64,000 nucleotides of DNA, taken from positions 165,553 to 229,552 of the forward strand of contig GG745362.1 of NCBI GenBank assembly GCA_000151295.1. Reading direction: 5' to 3'. A program made the translations under genes and the position numbers. How positions within the stretch are numbered: the stretch's first letter is position 1; every line of letters begins with the position of its first letter. The notes below the pieces were generated by a model, which saw only the letters and a list, made by a program, of their open reading frames with translations, was not told the DNA's origin and did not search any database. Below, one piece after another: positions 50,001 through 62,900 of the stretch. This stretch comes from Allomyces macrogynus ATCC 38327 (taxonomy: Eukaryota; Blastocladiomycota; Blastocladiomycetes; Blastocladiales; Blastocladiaceae).

Positions 50001-52742
50001 GTGTCGATCGCGACCGACCGGTGCAGTGTGAGCTTGCTCAGCGCGTTGCTCAGCTGCACAAGCGACCCCTGAATGCGCACCGTCTCGAAAAACTCGCGCA
50101 TCTGCGCACCAACACATGAGTGAGATTGGCGCACGCAGCATCGCTCATTGAGCCGTGACCCCAAACTTACCGCGTACAAACTCAGCAAGTGCGCGATTTT
50201 CGACTTGCGATCGAGGTTCTGGAACTCGGCGCTCTCAAGCAAACCACGGCCCTGCGCTCCACACTCGCTGAGCTTGTCGTCCTCGCGCTCCTGCCGCTCC
50301 TTGGCGTAGACCAAAAACTTCTCGTCGAACCGGATTGGGCGCGCCTTGATTTCCTCGATCAGCTCATCGGCGGCCGTCTTACCCGCGTCGCCAAAATACG
50401 CGGCGAGGTAGGTCGCTGCGACAAACAGCATCAGCGTGTCGTCAAACTCGATAAGGCCGCGCTCGAGGAGCTGCAGGCCCACCGTGATCTGGTTGGGTGT
50501 CGGGTTCTCGCGAATAAAGCGAATGCCTGCCACCATGCATCAGCGCGTTGCTGTCAGAACCGGACCAAGTTTCCGCGAATGCACAGAGTGGAGGAACGCA
50601 AAGGTGGCACGTACACGCCTCGACTTGCAACGGCGACGAAAACGCGCGATCTCGAATCACTTTCTTCTTCTGATTCACCTCGTCGAGCACTTCAGTCGAC
50701 GTCTTTTCCATGAGCCGCGTCAACACATTCGTGTCAGCGACCGCCGCAACCCACCCTGCCACGGTCGTTGACCCCGTCGCCGACATGGGTGACGTTGGCG
50801 AGCTGCAAGCTCTCGTCCGGATCGGCTGCAGTCCCAACGTGTCGCCGCCCAAGCTGCTGATCGTCCCCGCCTGGAACCGCCGGCCGGACTTGGTCCGTCC
50901 TTCCTGGAACCCGGGCGTGGTCGTCATTTCCCTGACATGACCGCCTTGGTGCTCGAGTTTGCTGATCCGGTGCCAGTGGCGCACATGCTGCGCAAACATC
51001 CATTTCGCCGACCACTTGGCGAGCGCGACGCCCGCGGCGAACCCGACAATGGCCGCGGGCAGGAAAATGGTCAGCCACCCCTGCGCGGCGCCCGTGCCGT
51101 ACGCGATCATCGACACGATCATGGCGCAGGGCGTGGCCACCATGAACCCTAGCCGCATCGCCGTCATGCGCGTGTCGTAGTAGGGTTGTGCGAGCGTGAC
51201 GGAGCGAATCAGGTAAAGGAGGCCGAGCGTGATCAGGACCGAGTAGAACCAGTTGCCCGTGGGCGTTTCGGGCATGAACGTGTAGAGCGCGACGAATCCA
51301 AGTCGAGCAGCAACGATCACAAAGTCGATGCGGCCGTGTGGTTTGGCCTCGGGGCTCAGCGAGGTCGGCGAGGTTTCCAGAAACTGACACCGGGTGAAGA
51401 AGGTCGGGAAGAGCGTCAGAGAAGCGTGGAACAGCATGCTCTTTCCAAATTTGAGATGACGACGCACCACGAGCGACGCGACCAGCATTAGTGGTGCAAA
51501 CACAATTATGCCAATCACGTCCATGACCAAGAGCGGCATATGCGTCGGGCTACAGCATAGCTGGTCGTAATGCGCGACCTTGCCAGACCCGCAATTGAGC
51601 CCGGCCAGCAGAAGCTGTGCGATTGGAATCGAGAGCGCTGACATTTCGACCGTGAACAAGAACCGAAGCAGTCGCAGTGTCGCGATCGGGACCTTGGACG
51701 ACCGCACGACCTTGGCGGCAACGAAGAATGCAAGGATGGCCCTGAGAAGTAAGAGCGCAAGGGCTGAGAAGTGTTTGAAGCTGTCCGTTGATGGCTCCAC
51801 ACCACAAAAGCTCAGTTGCGTCACCAGCAAGAACAGAGAAGAACAAACCAATTGAGTTTGCAAACTGGAAGTCCACGTAGTCATGCATCAGACGAATGGG
51901 CTCCACAATGACCAGAGCGATAAGCGGTGCATCGGGATGCAGCCGCGATGTGAGCGCAAACGAGAGCAACTGCAGATCCTCCACCGCATGTTGAATGGAT
52001 GTTCAAGGAACTCCCAGTCAGAATGAAATCACCTCAACATAGCATCAAAACTCTCAAAAAATGCACCTTGAGCACCCAACTCACCGTGGGCGGCAACTCA
52101 TTATCACACACCGACATACGCCAAACTAAACAGCGCGTCCTCCCACCGATTCGTCGGCAACACGCTACGCAACTTCTGAATTGCCGCGCGGCCCGCCGAC
52201 GCCTTGCTGTTGTTCGCCTTGAGCGCAGGCAGCGTCCCGCGCGCCGACTGCACGTCCTGGAACGACGCTCCTGCGGTGGCTCGCGCGGCAAGAATCCCCG
52301 AGACATTGACGAGTGGGCGAGGGTGCATCCCAAACGACAGCGACCGCACGCGCACCGGGTCGTCCGCGGCACCGTCGGCGCCGGGCGAGTGGACGAGCAG
52401 GGCCGACGCGCGCATGCTTTCGCCGGGCGCAGGCGCGTGGCCGTCAACGCTGACGACCCGCGGCATTGAGCTCGACGCGTCGACGCCCCCACTGCTGGAC
52501 GGCGGATGCAGGAACTTGACCGGCTGCGAGGTCGCGACGGACGGTGTGCTCTGCGTTGGGCGCAGCGCGAGCGCCGGCGTCGACAAGTGCCGCCCGGAGC
52601 CCGCGGCGGGAGGGTCCGTGGTTGGCGTGGCCACGGCCGGGACTGGTACCGGGCCCACCGCAGCGACTGCGGGCGACGACGGCGTGGAATCGTGTAACAG
52701 GTCCGAGTCGTTACTCGACGAGGACGCGTTACTAGCGGACAT
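47066..52742 (-). CDS. TmcB/TmcC-like giant multipass membrane protein, tandem copy 2
   Basis: Starts MSASNASSSS at 52742, as in copy 1 with a disordered head carrying RPTQSTPSVA and RSVLPTNRWEDALFSLAYV. The same modules follow: membrane block about 51800-50960; TPR-like region 50536-49620 (NPTPNQITVGLQLLERGLIEFD, YARLLIKFPKV, RSYAQFLISVDGD); second membrane block 49146-47066, ending in the conserved KDAPELVNLIKSGGLML. Near 52110 the sequence TATGTCGGTGTGTGATAAT is two bases shorter than the matching copy 1 stretch, so the frame breaks between LAYV and CDNELPP. This is either an error or a real lesion. The first intron donor is a normal GTGCAT. Function as copy 1. Confidence 0.58.
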
Positions 52743-53684
52743 ATTCACAACTTGGTTTCTGGTGCAAAGTCGGCGAGATTGAAAGGAACGAGGAGGTTGC
52801 AGACAGCACGAAGACGAGAGCCGACATTTACTTGCGCCGGCACCGCACTTGATCAAGCGAGAAGCGGCTGCTGCGCCGTGGACCCCATTTTGCACCAACA
52901 TCGCTGCGAGTGCATCAAGTCGCGCGCACGGTCCAGGGCGGGCATGATCGCTTCTCACCTGACCGTGTCTTGCTCCAAGTACTCTCAAACGCGCGTGTCT
53001 GCGCCCGCGGCTGTCACTGCTCGCGCGTCGCCCAGCAACCTCTGGCACCAGGCATCGAGTCTAGCGAGCACTGCGAGGATAATCAAATTGCAAACGCGAA
53101 CGACGCTGAGCGGATAGTTCTTTTCATGATCGATCGTAACGTATCGCGAGTTTGCTGTTACATTACTCCACTTCCAGAACCGAGATAGCCTACTGATTCG
53201 TCTCCCAGCTGGGTTGGTGCCGCTCATGCTCCAGCAATCGATTTCACGATGGCCAAGATCACGTCAAAAACTGATGAGGGATCGCATCAAAACTGCCCTC
53301 TCCCTTTCAGTGTCATGGTGCGAAATTCATCAAGTAGGGTCGGGTTGCAATGATCGGTGCCCTTTGCTTCTTCAACATTAACAAAATGTCAGTACTTGCG
53401 AGCCATCACCTTCAAGTGTCCTTTCTGTTCACCATCCGCCACCGACCCGGCTGTCTGGCATCCTCCAAGCTGTCCATCTAAAGACACCTGATTAAAAAGA
53501 CCTGATTCGCGGCCACTTTCTCCAATCCCCTTCTCAGTCCATCTCTGCATCTTCGAACCTGCAAAGACGCTCGGGCTCACCGACCACCCTGCAAATCTCT
53601 ACAAGCACGTCCCTACACACGTAACGCTCTTCCCTCTCTTTCTCCCTCGCAAGTCTCCTCCAGTTCCATCCCCATTTCTCCCAC
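52743..53684. promoter_or_regulatory. Intergenic spacer between TmcB-like copies 2 and 3
   Basis: 942 bp. Promoter of copy 2 and 3' end of copy 3. Some minus-strand ORFs extend in but have no family pattern. Confidence 0.4.
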
Positions 53685-56600
53685 CTATGCTCCCCCACTC
53701 CCCACTTCCGCCGCCTGCTGCAGCGTCAATCCGCCCGACTTGACCAAAGCCGCCAGTTCCGGCGCATCTTTCGTCACACTCGTGGGCATCAAAAATAGGA
53801 CCGCCACGAGCGCACGCGCCTTTTCGCGCATGCGCCGGAACGCGACCAAATGCACGTGTGTCGCAAGCGCGACTACCGCGACAATCGTGGCCGTAAACAC
53901 CAAAATGCATCCGGTCAGCGCCATGTTCACGTTAGCGAGCACCTGGTCGCGAATCACCGCATCAAGCGAGTTCAGTTGCAGGTTGAGCCGTTCGCTGCGC
54001 GCCTGCAGCCCGACCCACGCGGGGGTGTCGGGCGCGGGTGGGGTCACGGTCACGTTGCCGACGGAGGTGAGAATCGTTTGCGGGGCTGCAAATTCCGTCC
54101 ATCCGCGTCAGTGAGGGTGTGCTCGAGGGTCAGAGGGAGGGAGGGTGACGTACCGAGCGATGTGCCGGTCGCCAGCGTCACGCTCGGGTTCACTGCGGTA
54201 ATGAACCGACTCGCATCGTCAATATACGCGGAGAGTCCGGCATCGAGCGCGATTGTCGCCCCGTAGTCGGTGCCTGCCGTGACGGTCGCAGAATTGGCCA
54301 GGTAGAGCGTGTACTGTGGGAACAGCGTTGAGAGCCCGTTCGTGTCGGTCGTGAGCTTCGCGTGCAGTTGTCGGAAGTCGTAGAGGTTGGAGCGCAACGT
54401 GCGCAGATTGTCAGCTACCGGCGCGCTCGGGGAGGTCAGAAATCGCGCATCGTGTGGCAGGGGGCGGAGAGTGAACGCACAGTTGCGAATCAATGTCTGG
54501 TCCGGCACGAGCAGCTGCCGCGTGAGCATTTGGTTGACCTGGATAAAGAACCGCCGCTCGACCGACTGCGTCATGAGCCGCATGAGCACCGTCACGTTCT
54601 GCGTCCTGACCACATCAACCTCAAATCGTCAGTTCATGCGAACGCTCCCATCCGAACAAAAAAAACGCGTACTGGAACGCGACGCCAAACATGCCCATCG
54701 TCAACGCCGCGACCGCGACGAGCGCCACCACAATCAATCGCGTGACACGCATTTTCTCGCCTGCCTGGTGCTCTTCGTCCCCCGCAGCGGGCGCGACGCG
54801 AGTCTGGCTGGCCAGCTCCACGTCGACGACGTCCTCCAAACTCGTGAATTCGCGAAACGCCTCGATTTCCTCTTCGGTCGTCGTCACGAGTTCCATGGCC
54901 GCGCGTTTCGGCAGCTTGCGAATTTGCGCGAGGATCTTGGTCTCGACATCAAAGTACCCACGCAGCGGCTATGGAAGCGAATAGGAGAGGATCAGGACAA
55001 CACTGCAGAGCCACGCATCCGTCTCGGTGCGGGGCAAGAACGGACCTGGACGAACAAGAACACGCCGAGCGCGGCAAGCGCCAAGACAGCGACGACGAGC
55101 GTCACAATCAATTGTACGTTACTCGCGGCCGTCAATGCGTCGTACGCGGCGATCCCCTTGAGCGGCAGCTGGCTCACGGCCGTGAGCAGCACCCAAAAAT
55201 TATCAACTGCAACAAAGAAAGAAGACAATGTACAACGCAATCAATGTACAACGCAATTAGTCTCGGAAAGTGTGTTGAGCAACGAGGTAACCCTTCTACG
55301 TACAAATAAACTTGATCGTCTCGCTGTCCTGCACGCGCGCAAACGTCAAGCTCCCCAGTCCCGGAAACTGCAGCGCGGCGGCCCCTGCGCTTGCAATACT
55401 TTGCACGAGCTCGAGCAGCGCCATATCGTCCGGCTCGAAATTCAAGACTTCTGGGATCGTCGTCTTGACGACCACCGCGACGCGGTAGAGCGTTGCGCCC
55501 CCACTCGTCTGTGCGGTCGGATCGTTCCCCAAGAACGGCAGCGCCGTATCGGTGACCCTTGCCCAGGACGTCCGCAAACTGTCCAGCGCCGACGCAAACT
55601 CGGCCGTCATCGCGCTCGCGTAGGGGGGCAAAGTCACGTAGTAGTTGGCCGTGAGAATGCGCTGGATCGAGTCCATGACGACGATGATTTGCCGGCGCGA
55701 GTACTTGGCGAGCGCAAAATCGGTCTGCATGACCGTTCGCGTGCGACCGAAAAACGTGACGCATACAACGAACCCAGCAATTAGCGCAACGAGGTAGATA
55801 CCGCCAATGACCAGGATCGCGGGCAGTTGCTTGAGCGGGCGCGTCACGCGCGCGCGATCAGTTGCCGCCGGCTTTCGAGCTGTTGCCGCTGCTCGCGCGT
55901 CACAGATGTTCCTATGTACGTCAACCCGGCGACCAGCGTCAGTCGTTTCGCGCCACGCACCAGAGACTCGCAGCGCACATGCAACGGCACCCGAAGTCTG
56001 CGACCCCCGTCGCGTTCGGCCCCATCGTTCGGCCCCATCGCCTGCCCCACGCGGCCACCCACCGGGTTGGTCGGTTTCCGTGTCGCTCGGCCATGTCCAC
56101 AAGACTCGCCTTGGTCGACGCATGAAACGTGGCGCGGCTTGCGCTGACCCCGTCGCCGTTCGTGACTAAGGGCGACGGCACGCGCCGCGGCGGGCGCATC
56201 TGCTGCGTGTCAGCGGGGGAGAATTGGGAGAACGAGCCGTCCCTGCTGGGAGAGGCAGCGAGCGGGTCGTAGAGCATCGATTCGTTTGGGGACAGCGGGG
56301 CGTAGGTGATTTCGGGTTCGGTCGCGAGCTCCTCACCGTCGGCTAGGTGGTGGAGGCCGGAAAATGAGCAGAGGTGGGATGTGGGATACGGGATGGAGGC
56401 GAAGTGAGGGACGGACCGTCGTCGACTAGGGGGCCGAAAGGAGCGACAAGGGCTTAAGGTGAGTCGTCTTGAGTCCTGAGAATATCAGCGACGAGGTGGA
56501 AGGAATGGCGCACCGAGTGCCAACAACTGCGTCGCCTTGACCTGGTTCCCGTCGACCGAGATCAAGAATTGCGCGTACGATCGCAACACACTCCTTGACT

Positions 56601-59400
56601 GAGTGCCAAGTGGGCGTCAGTGACCACCCACGTTGCTGCGCCGCGCCAATCGCGGTTGCGCACCTTCGGGAACTTGATCAGCAGCCGTGAATACGTCTCG
56701 CTCGCGACGGTCCGATGAATTGTGAGCTTGCTGAGCGCGTTGCTCAGCTGCACGAGCGACCCGTGTGTGCGCACCGTCTCGAAAAACTCTCGCATCTGGG
56801 ATGATCCGACAGCAAGTGTCAATCCTTCAGTGAGACTCGAGACGAGTCACAATAAAATGGCCGAGCGTACCGCGTACAAACTTAACAAGTGCGCGACTTT
56901 CGACTTGCGGTCCATATTCTGAAACTCGGCGCTCTCGAGCAGCCCACGGCCCTGCGCGCCATACTCGCCCAACTTGTCGTCCTCGCGTTCTTGCCGTTCC
57001 TTGGCGTAGATCAAGAATTTCTCGTCGAACCGGATGGGCCGCGCCTTGATCTGCTCAATCAATTCGTCAGCCGCCGTCTTGCCGGCGTCGCCGAAATAGG
57101 CGGCGAGGTAGGTGGCCGCGATAAAGAGCAGCAACGTGTCGTCAAACTCGATCAGACCGCGCTCGAGGAGTTGCAGGCCGACAGTGATTTGGTTGGGCGT
57201 CGGGTTTTCGCGAATGAACCGGATACCTGTCACAACGTCGATTACCACCGACCGTGAGCATCGGATCCGATCACACAAACAAAAAGACCATGAGCCGGTA
57301 CGTACACGCCTCGACCTGCAACGGCGACTCAAACACGCGATCCCTCATCACCTTCTTTTTCGCCTGCACCTCATTCAACACCTCCATCGACGTCTTTTCC
57401 ATGAGCCGGTGCAGCGCATTCGCGTCGGCCACCGCCGCAACCCACCCGGCAATCGCGGCTCCATTCGCGTCCGCCGCGGCGGCCATGGGCGTAACGGGCG
57501 ACACGGGCGCCGACCGCAAGACCGACCCGCCAGGCGCACCGAGTCCCATCTGGCTCAGAGCCGCAATCCGGCGCACATTTTGCTGCTTCCCCACCGTCGC
57601 GGCCGCCGCCGCCGCGGACTCCTCCTCGTTTAATTGGTGCTCGACTTTACTCACCCGGTGCCACCGCCTTACATGCGTCGCAAACATCCACCGCGCAGAC
57701 CACTGCGCCAACCCGACCCCGGCCGCAAACCCGACGACGGCCGCGGGTATGAACATGGTCAACCACGCGTCGGTCGCGCCGGTCGCGTATGCGACCATCG
57801 ACAGGATCATGGAAGCCGTTGCGGCGGTCATGAACCCGAGCCGCATCGCCGTCATGCGCGAGTGGTACCAGGGTTGGGTCAGGGTAATGGCGCGGACGAG
57901 GTAGAGCAGGCCGAGCGTGACGAGTGACACGTAGATCCAGTTGCCCGTGGGCGTGTCCGGAATGAACGTGTAGAGCGCGACGAAGAGGAGGCGCGCGGCG
58001 ACGATGATGAAGTCGACGCGGCCGTGGGGCTTGGCCTCGGGACTGAGCGAGGTCGGCGAGGTTTCCAGGAACTAAAACAGGGTGGACAAGGGAGAGGACA
58101 ATCTGAGCCTCAAAACTACTCCCAGGAAACAAACCTGGGCTGGATGGAGAACGTACCACGAGCGACGCGACCAGCATCAGCGGCGCAAACACGGCGATCC
58201 CGACCACGTCCATGACAAACAGCGGCAAGTGCTTGGACCCAAAGCAGGCCTCATTGAAGTGCGAGACCGTGCCGGACCCGCAATTGAGCCCGGCGAGCAA
58301 GAGTTGCGCGATCGGGATCGAGAACGCCGACATTTCGATCGTGAACAGGAACCGCAGCAGGCGTAGGGCTGAAATGGGAACTTTGGACGACCGCGCGACT
58401 TTGGCCGCGACGAGTAACGCCAGGACCATGGTAAGCAGGACGAGGACGAGGGCTGGAGGGGGGGGGGGGGATGGAGGGGAGGGGAGAATGGAGAAAGGCG
58501 GTCAGGTCCTGGTTTCCTGTGAAACTGAGCCAGACAACAACCTACCAATTGCGTTGATGATCTGGAACCCAGCATAGTCGTGCACCAACCGAATCGGTTC
58601 GACAATCGCGAGAGCGGGCCTCGGGCACGTCGTGGCCGTGCAGTCGCGACGTGAGCGCAAACGACAGCAGTTGGAGATCCTGGGCGGCTTACACCACACC
58701 CACGGTCAGCCCCGCGCCCCCCCCCCCCCCACCCCTCCACCCGACCTCGCACGAACATACCTTGAGCACCCAGCTCACCGTGGGCGGCAACTCATTATCG
58801 GTCACCGTCACATACGCAAACTGAACAGCGCGTCTCCTACAAGGTTGTCGGAAACACTCCGCAAACTCTTTTTTGCCGCGCGGTTCGCAGACGCCTTCCC
58901 CACTGCAGCGGGGCGGACCCCAGTCCCAATCCCACCAGCGGTCTACGCTGTTGCGTCCCGCCACCGCCATCGCCTGGCTGGAACGGTTGCTGCCCCGCCG
59001 CGGCCGCCGCCAAGATCCCGGACACCGAACTCGCCATCGGCCGCGCCGTGCGCCCTTACCGACGGCGACCGCGCGCCGCGCCGGTTCAATCCAAAACCGC
59101 CGACGTGCGCGTGTTCTCGCCGGCAGCGTGGCTGTCGATACTAATGATCCGCGGCGGGTGTGGGACCGTATCCGAATTCGGGTGCAATAGGTGGCCGACC
59201 GACGCAGCAAACGCGCGCGGCGCGCGCGGGTCGGCACCGGCGACAGACGGAGTACTTTGGGAGGGCCGGCCGGCCGCGATTGTCGGGACGGGTAGCGGCA
59301 GCTGGCGATTGGTGGCCGCGTCGGTCGTGGTCGCGGCGGGTCCCGGCGTGGGCGAGTCGGGGACGTCCGAGTCGACGCTGAGCGACTTGATGGGCATCAT
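53685..59400 (-). CDS. TmcB/TmcC-like giant multipass membrane protein, tandem copy 3 (frame breaks in the N-terminal exon)
   Basis: Begins MMPIKSLSVDSD at 59400 and ends at 53685. Same architecture: membrane block about 58430-57650; TPR-like block 57330-56540; second membrane block 55880-53690. The N-terminal exon is in several frames. After the disordered head, SVSGILAAAAAG lies in one frame (about 59030), then KASANRAAKKSLRSVSDNLVGDALFSL in another. AGTTTGCGTATG lacks one G relative to copy 2 (AGTTTGGCGTATG), so FAYVTVTDNELPP is in a third. Intron 1 has a normal GTATGT donor. Downstream exons look clean. It shares an identical 80-bp tract including an intron with copy 1 (about 58021-58102). 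Confidence 0.55.
58458..58470. repeat. G homopolymer (13 nt) in an intron of TmcB-like copy 3
   Basis: Run of 13 G; prone to length error in sequencing. Confidence 0.85.
58717..58730. repeat. C homopolymer (14 nt) in intron 1 of TmcB-like copy 3
   Basis: Run of 14 C beside the first splice sites of copy 3. Confidence 0.85.
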
Positions 59401-59929
59401 CTTGGTGGATGGTGAACGGGGGGTGCAGGTGGGCGGGGACGGAAGGTGCGGACTGCGGATGTGCGCGTTCGAGGGGGTCGTTGCTGCAGGTAACAAGGGG
59501 ACCGGGTCGTCTGGTGGGTGCGCGGACCGCGGATCGCGCTGGGTCCGCCCGCGGCTCTTTCGAGTCGGTCGAGAACACGGAGCTCGCGTCGTGCGTGTGT
59601 GCGGGCGAGTGCGGGCAGTGGGACGGCGTGGTGGGCTGTGCAGAGCGGACACTGGAGTGCTGATCGACAGGTCTGCAGCGTCAGACGGAGGGGAAGCGCG
59701 TCGGCGGCGAGCTCTGGAGCGTCAAGCAAGCAGGTGCAGGTGATCGCGCAACGGCGCCTGTGTCGTCGTGGTGCCATCGTTCCTGGGCACCGTTCCTTGG
59801 CACCGTTCCTTGGCACCGCGTTTCCAGTTTGATCGCTCAGACGTGAGAGAGGATGGAATTGATTGCATGCTCTTCCCCTCCGCGCGCCAATATCCCAGCA
59901 TCCTCGTGTCTTCAGTCTTCCTTACCTCC
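59401..59929. promoter_or_regulatory. Intergenic spacer between TmcB-like copies 3 and 4
   Basis: 529 bp. Promoter of copy 3 and 3' end of copy 4. It contains three tandem near-identical (G)GCACCGTTCCTTG units at about 59788-59818. Confidence 0.4.
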
Positions 59930-62900
59930 TCAGTCCCCCTCGCCGCGCAGCGACATCCCGCCCGACTCAATCAGGCCCGCCAAATCCGCATGCTCCTTCA
60001 GCACCGGCTGCGGCACCAAGAACAGCAGTGCAATCACGGTGCGCGCCTTGTTGCGCATCCGCCGGAAGGCCACCATGTGCACGCCCATGGCCAATGCGAT
60101 CACGCCAATCAAGGCGACGGCATAGACCAAGATACACGCCGTTGTCGCCTGTTGCACCTGCGCGAGCACCAAGTTGGCAATGGTCGTGTCGAGCGCCGTG
60201 AGTTGCGTGCGAATCGTGCTCGTCAGCGCCTGTAGTTGCACCCACATTGGGTGCAGCGGGGAGGGCAGTTGCACGGTGATGGGTCCCGCCGAGGTCTGGA
60301 TCGTGACGGGGTCTACGCAAGTCGATGCGATCGGGATCAGTTCGTATCCGGATCGCCAGCCAGCGGCGCACGACAGTGGAATGAGTTACGCACCGACCGT
60401 GCCCGATGTCAGCAAGCACGCGGGCGCCGCCAAATTCACAAACTGCGTCGCCAAGTCCAGGTACGAGTCAATCAATGGGTTCAACGCAATCGTCGTGCTT
60501 GCCGTCGCCGTATTACTGATCGCATTGGCCACGGACGTGGTCGCGTTGGGCAAAAACGTCGTAAACTGCGGGAGAATGGCCGAGAGACCCGTCGGGTCCG
60601 CGACAATCGCTTTGTGCAACCGCGTGAAATCGTCGAGCACGCCGCGCAGGTACCGGACATTGTCCTCTAGTCCGCGCCGGGCGGCGCGGTACGGCGCGGC
60701 GGGTCAGTTGAGCACAGGCTGGGCGACGACGACGCGCTTAAGAGGGAGAGGGGGGGGGGGGGGAGAGAGAGAATACATACCGCCACTGATCAAGCTCGTA
60801 TCCGGGAACACCATTTGCCGAATCAGCAGTTGCGCGACCTGCAAGTTGTGCCGCCGCTCAATCGACTTGGTCATGAGCGTCATCATGCTCGTGGCTGACA
60901 CGGTCCTACATTGCCAAATCTGCTGGTGAGTCGACGTCGGGACGCCCTTGCGCGGCACGCTGGACGTACTGGAACGCTGTCGCAAACATGCCGGCAGTCA
61001 ACCCGCCCAGCGCGAGGATCGCGAGCACCAGGATGCGTGTCAACCGCTTCTTGGAACTCGTATGCCGCGTCTCGTCGCTGCCAGACGCCATGACGCGCGA
61101 CTGCTGTGCGTCAAACTCGGACATGTCGGCGTCGCCAAAATCCGTCACTTCCTTGAACGCTTCAATCTCTTCCTCGACGCTCGTGACAATCTGCACGGCG
61201 GACCGCTTGCTCATGCCGCGCACGAGCGAGAGAATGCGTGATTCCAAGTCCGAATAGCCCTTGAGCGGCTAGAGATCGGGGTGGAGGTGGTGGATGAGCG
61301 GGAAGACTGAAAACGAAAGGGCGTGGAGAGCAGGGCCAACGGCAGCAGTGGAGAGCAGACGACGGAGAGAGTGGAGGGATAGCAAACCGAGGAAGGGAAC
61401 GTGGAAGGGCGAGAGTAGAGCGCACCTTGATGAAAATGAACAGTCCGAGCGCGAGCAACGACACGAGCGCAACCGTCATGATCGCGAGCGACTGCACGTT
61501 ATTGCTCTGCGTGATCATTTTGAATGCGTCGATCCCGCGCTGCGGCAGCGCATAGAGCGCATCCAACACCGTCCAAAAGTTGTCTTGATGGTCGAGTCAG
61601 TCAACGTCCACGTGGCCGAGCAAAGACGGAAACAAGGTCAATTTCATCGTACCAAAGATGAACCCCACGCTCGGCGTATTCGCGACGACCGAAACGGTCA
61701 GTGTGCCGATCGTCGGGTACCCCAAGACGACACCGCCCGCCGTCGCCAATGCCTGGACCACGTCCAGTGTCGTCAAGGTCCGCGGCTGGAAATCGTAGAG
61801 ATCTGGGAACGTCGAATTCACGACCGTATACGCGCGATATGTCAAACTCGCTGCAGCGGCCGATACATCCGCCTGGTCGTTCGCCAAGAACGGGATCACA
61901 TTCGCCGTCAAGTTCCCCCAATTTGTGACGAGCGAACTGCGCGCGGTCGCGTAATCGGCGGTCATGCGTGCCGTGTAGGTCGGGATCCGCGCAAACCACG
62001 TCGTGTAGAGGTGCCGGTGAATGGCATCGATCACGTTCATCGCGTATTGCCGCGAGAGCTTGGCCCAGGAGAAGTTGTAGGTGACGACGGTCTGCGTTGC
62101 GGCAAAGTAGGTGATGCACGTGACGAACCCGGCAGAGAGAGCGGCCAGGTGGACGAGGCCAATGGCCGACATGGGCACGCCCTGCTGCAGCGGGCGCGTC
62201 ACGCGCGTGATGAGCATGCGCCGGTGTTCAAGTAGCAGTCGCTGTTGCTTGGTCATGGATGCGCCTAGATATCATCGCAAGGAGGTCGATTGACACCGCA
62301 TATGGGCGAGAAGCGCGGGCTCGAGCAACGCACCCGACGTCTGCGACCCCGTCGTGTACGGCATGGGCTGGCGCGGCGTGCGCATTGTCACGCGCGGCGA
62401 CGGCGACGGCGGGGTCGCGACTGGTTTTTCGGGCTTGGTCAGGGGCTTTTCGGGAAACTGATCGTGCGCCACCAGAAATGTGGCGCGTGACGAGTTGGCA
62501 ACAGCGGTCGTGCCCATGGACTCGAGGCCTTGGCCGAGGATCGTTGCTTGGCCGAGATTGGGCGCCTCGCGCAACGACGCCTCGAAACTCGGGTCGTCGC
62601 GGTCAGTGGCCGCGGGTGGTGGGGTGTCCGTTTGCAGATCGTGGTCGTACGAGTCCTCGACATCACCTAGAGAGCATGGGTGGGGATTGAGTGAGTGGAG
62701 CCAAGAAGAAGAGAGCCGACGCATGCCGTGAACGGCCAACGAACCTTCCTCGGCTTCAAAGGTAAGAGAGAAACCGAGGCGAAGTGAGTGAAGTGCTCCA
62801 GAGACCCCGAAAAAATCGGCCAAGAACGCACCGATTTCAAGAATTTGCCCGGCCTTGATTGCGTTGCCCTCGACGGCGATCAGGAACTGCGAGTAGGACC

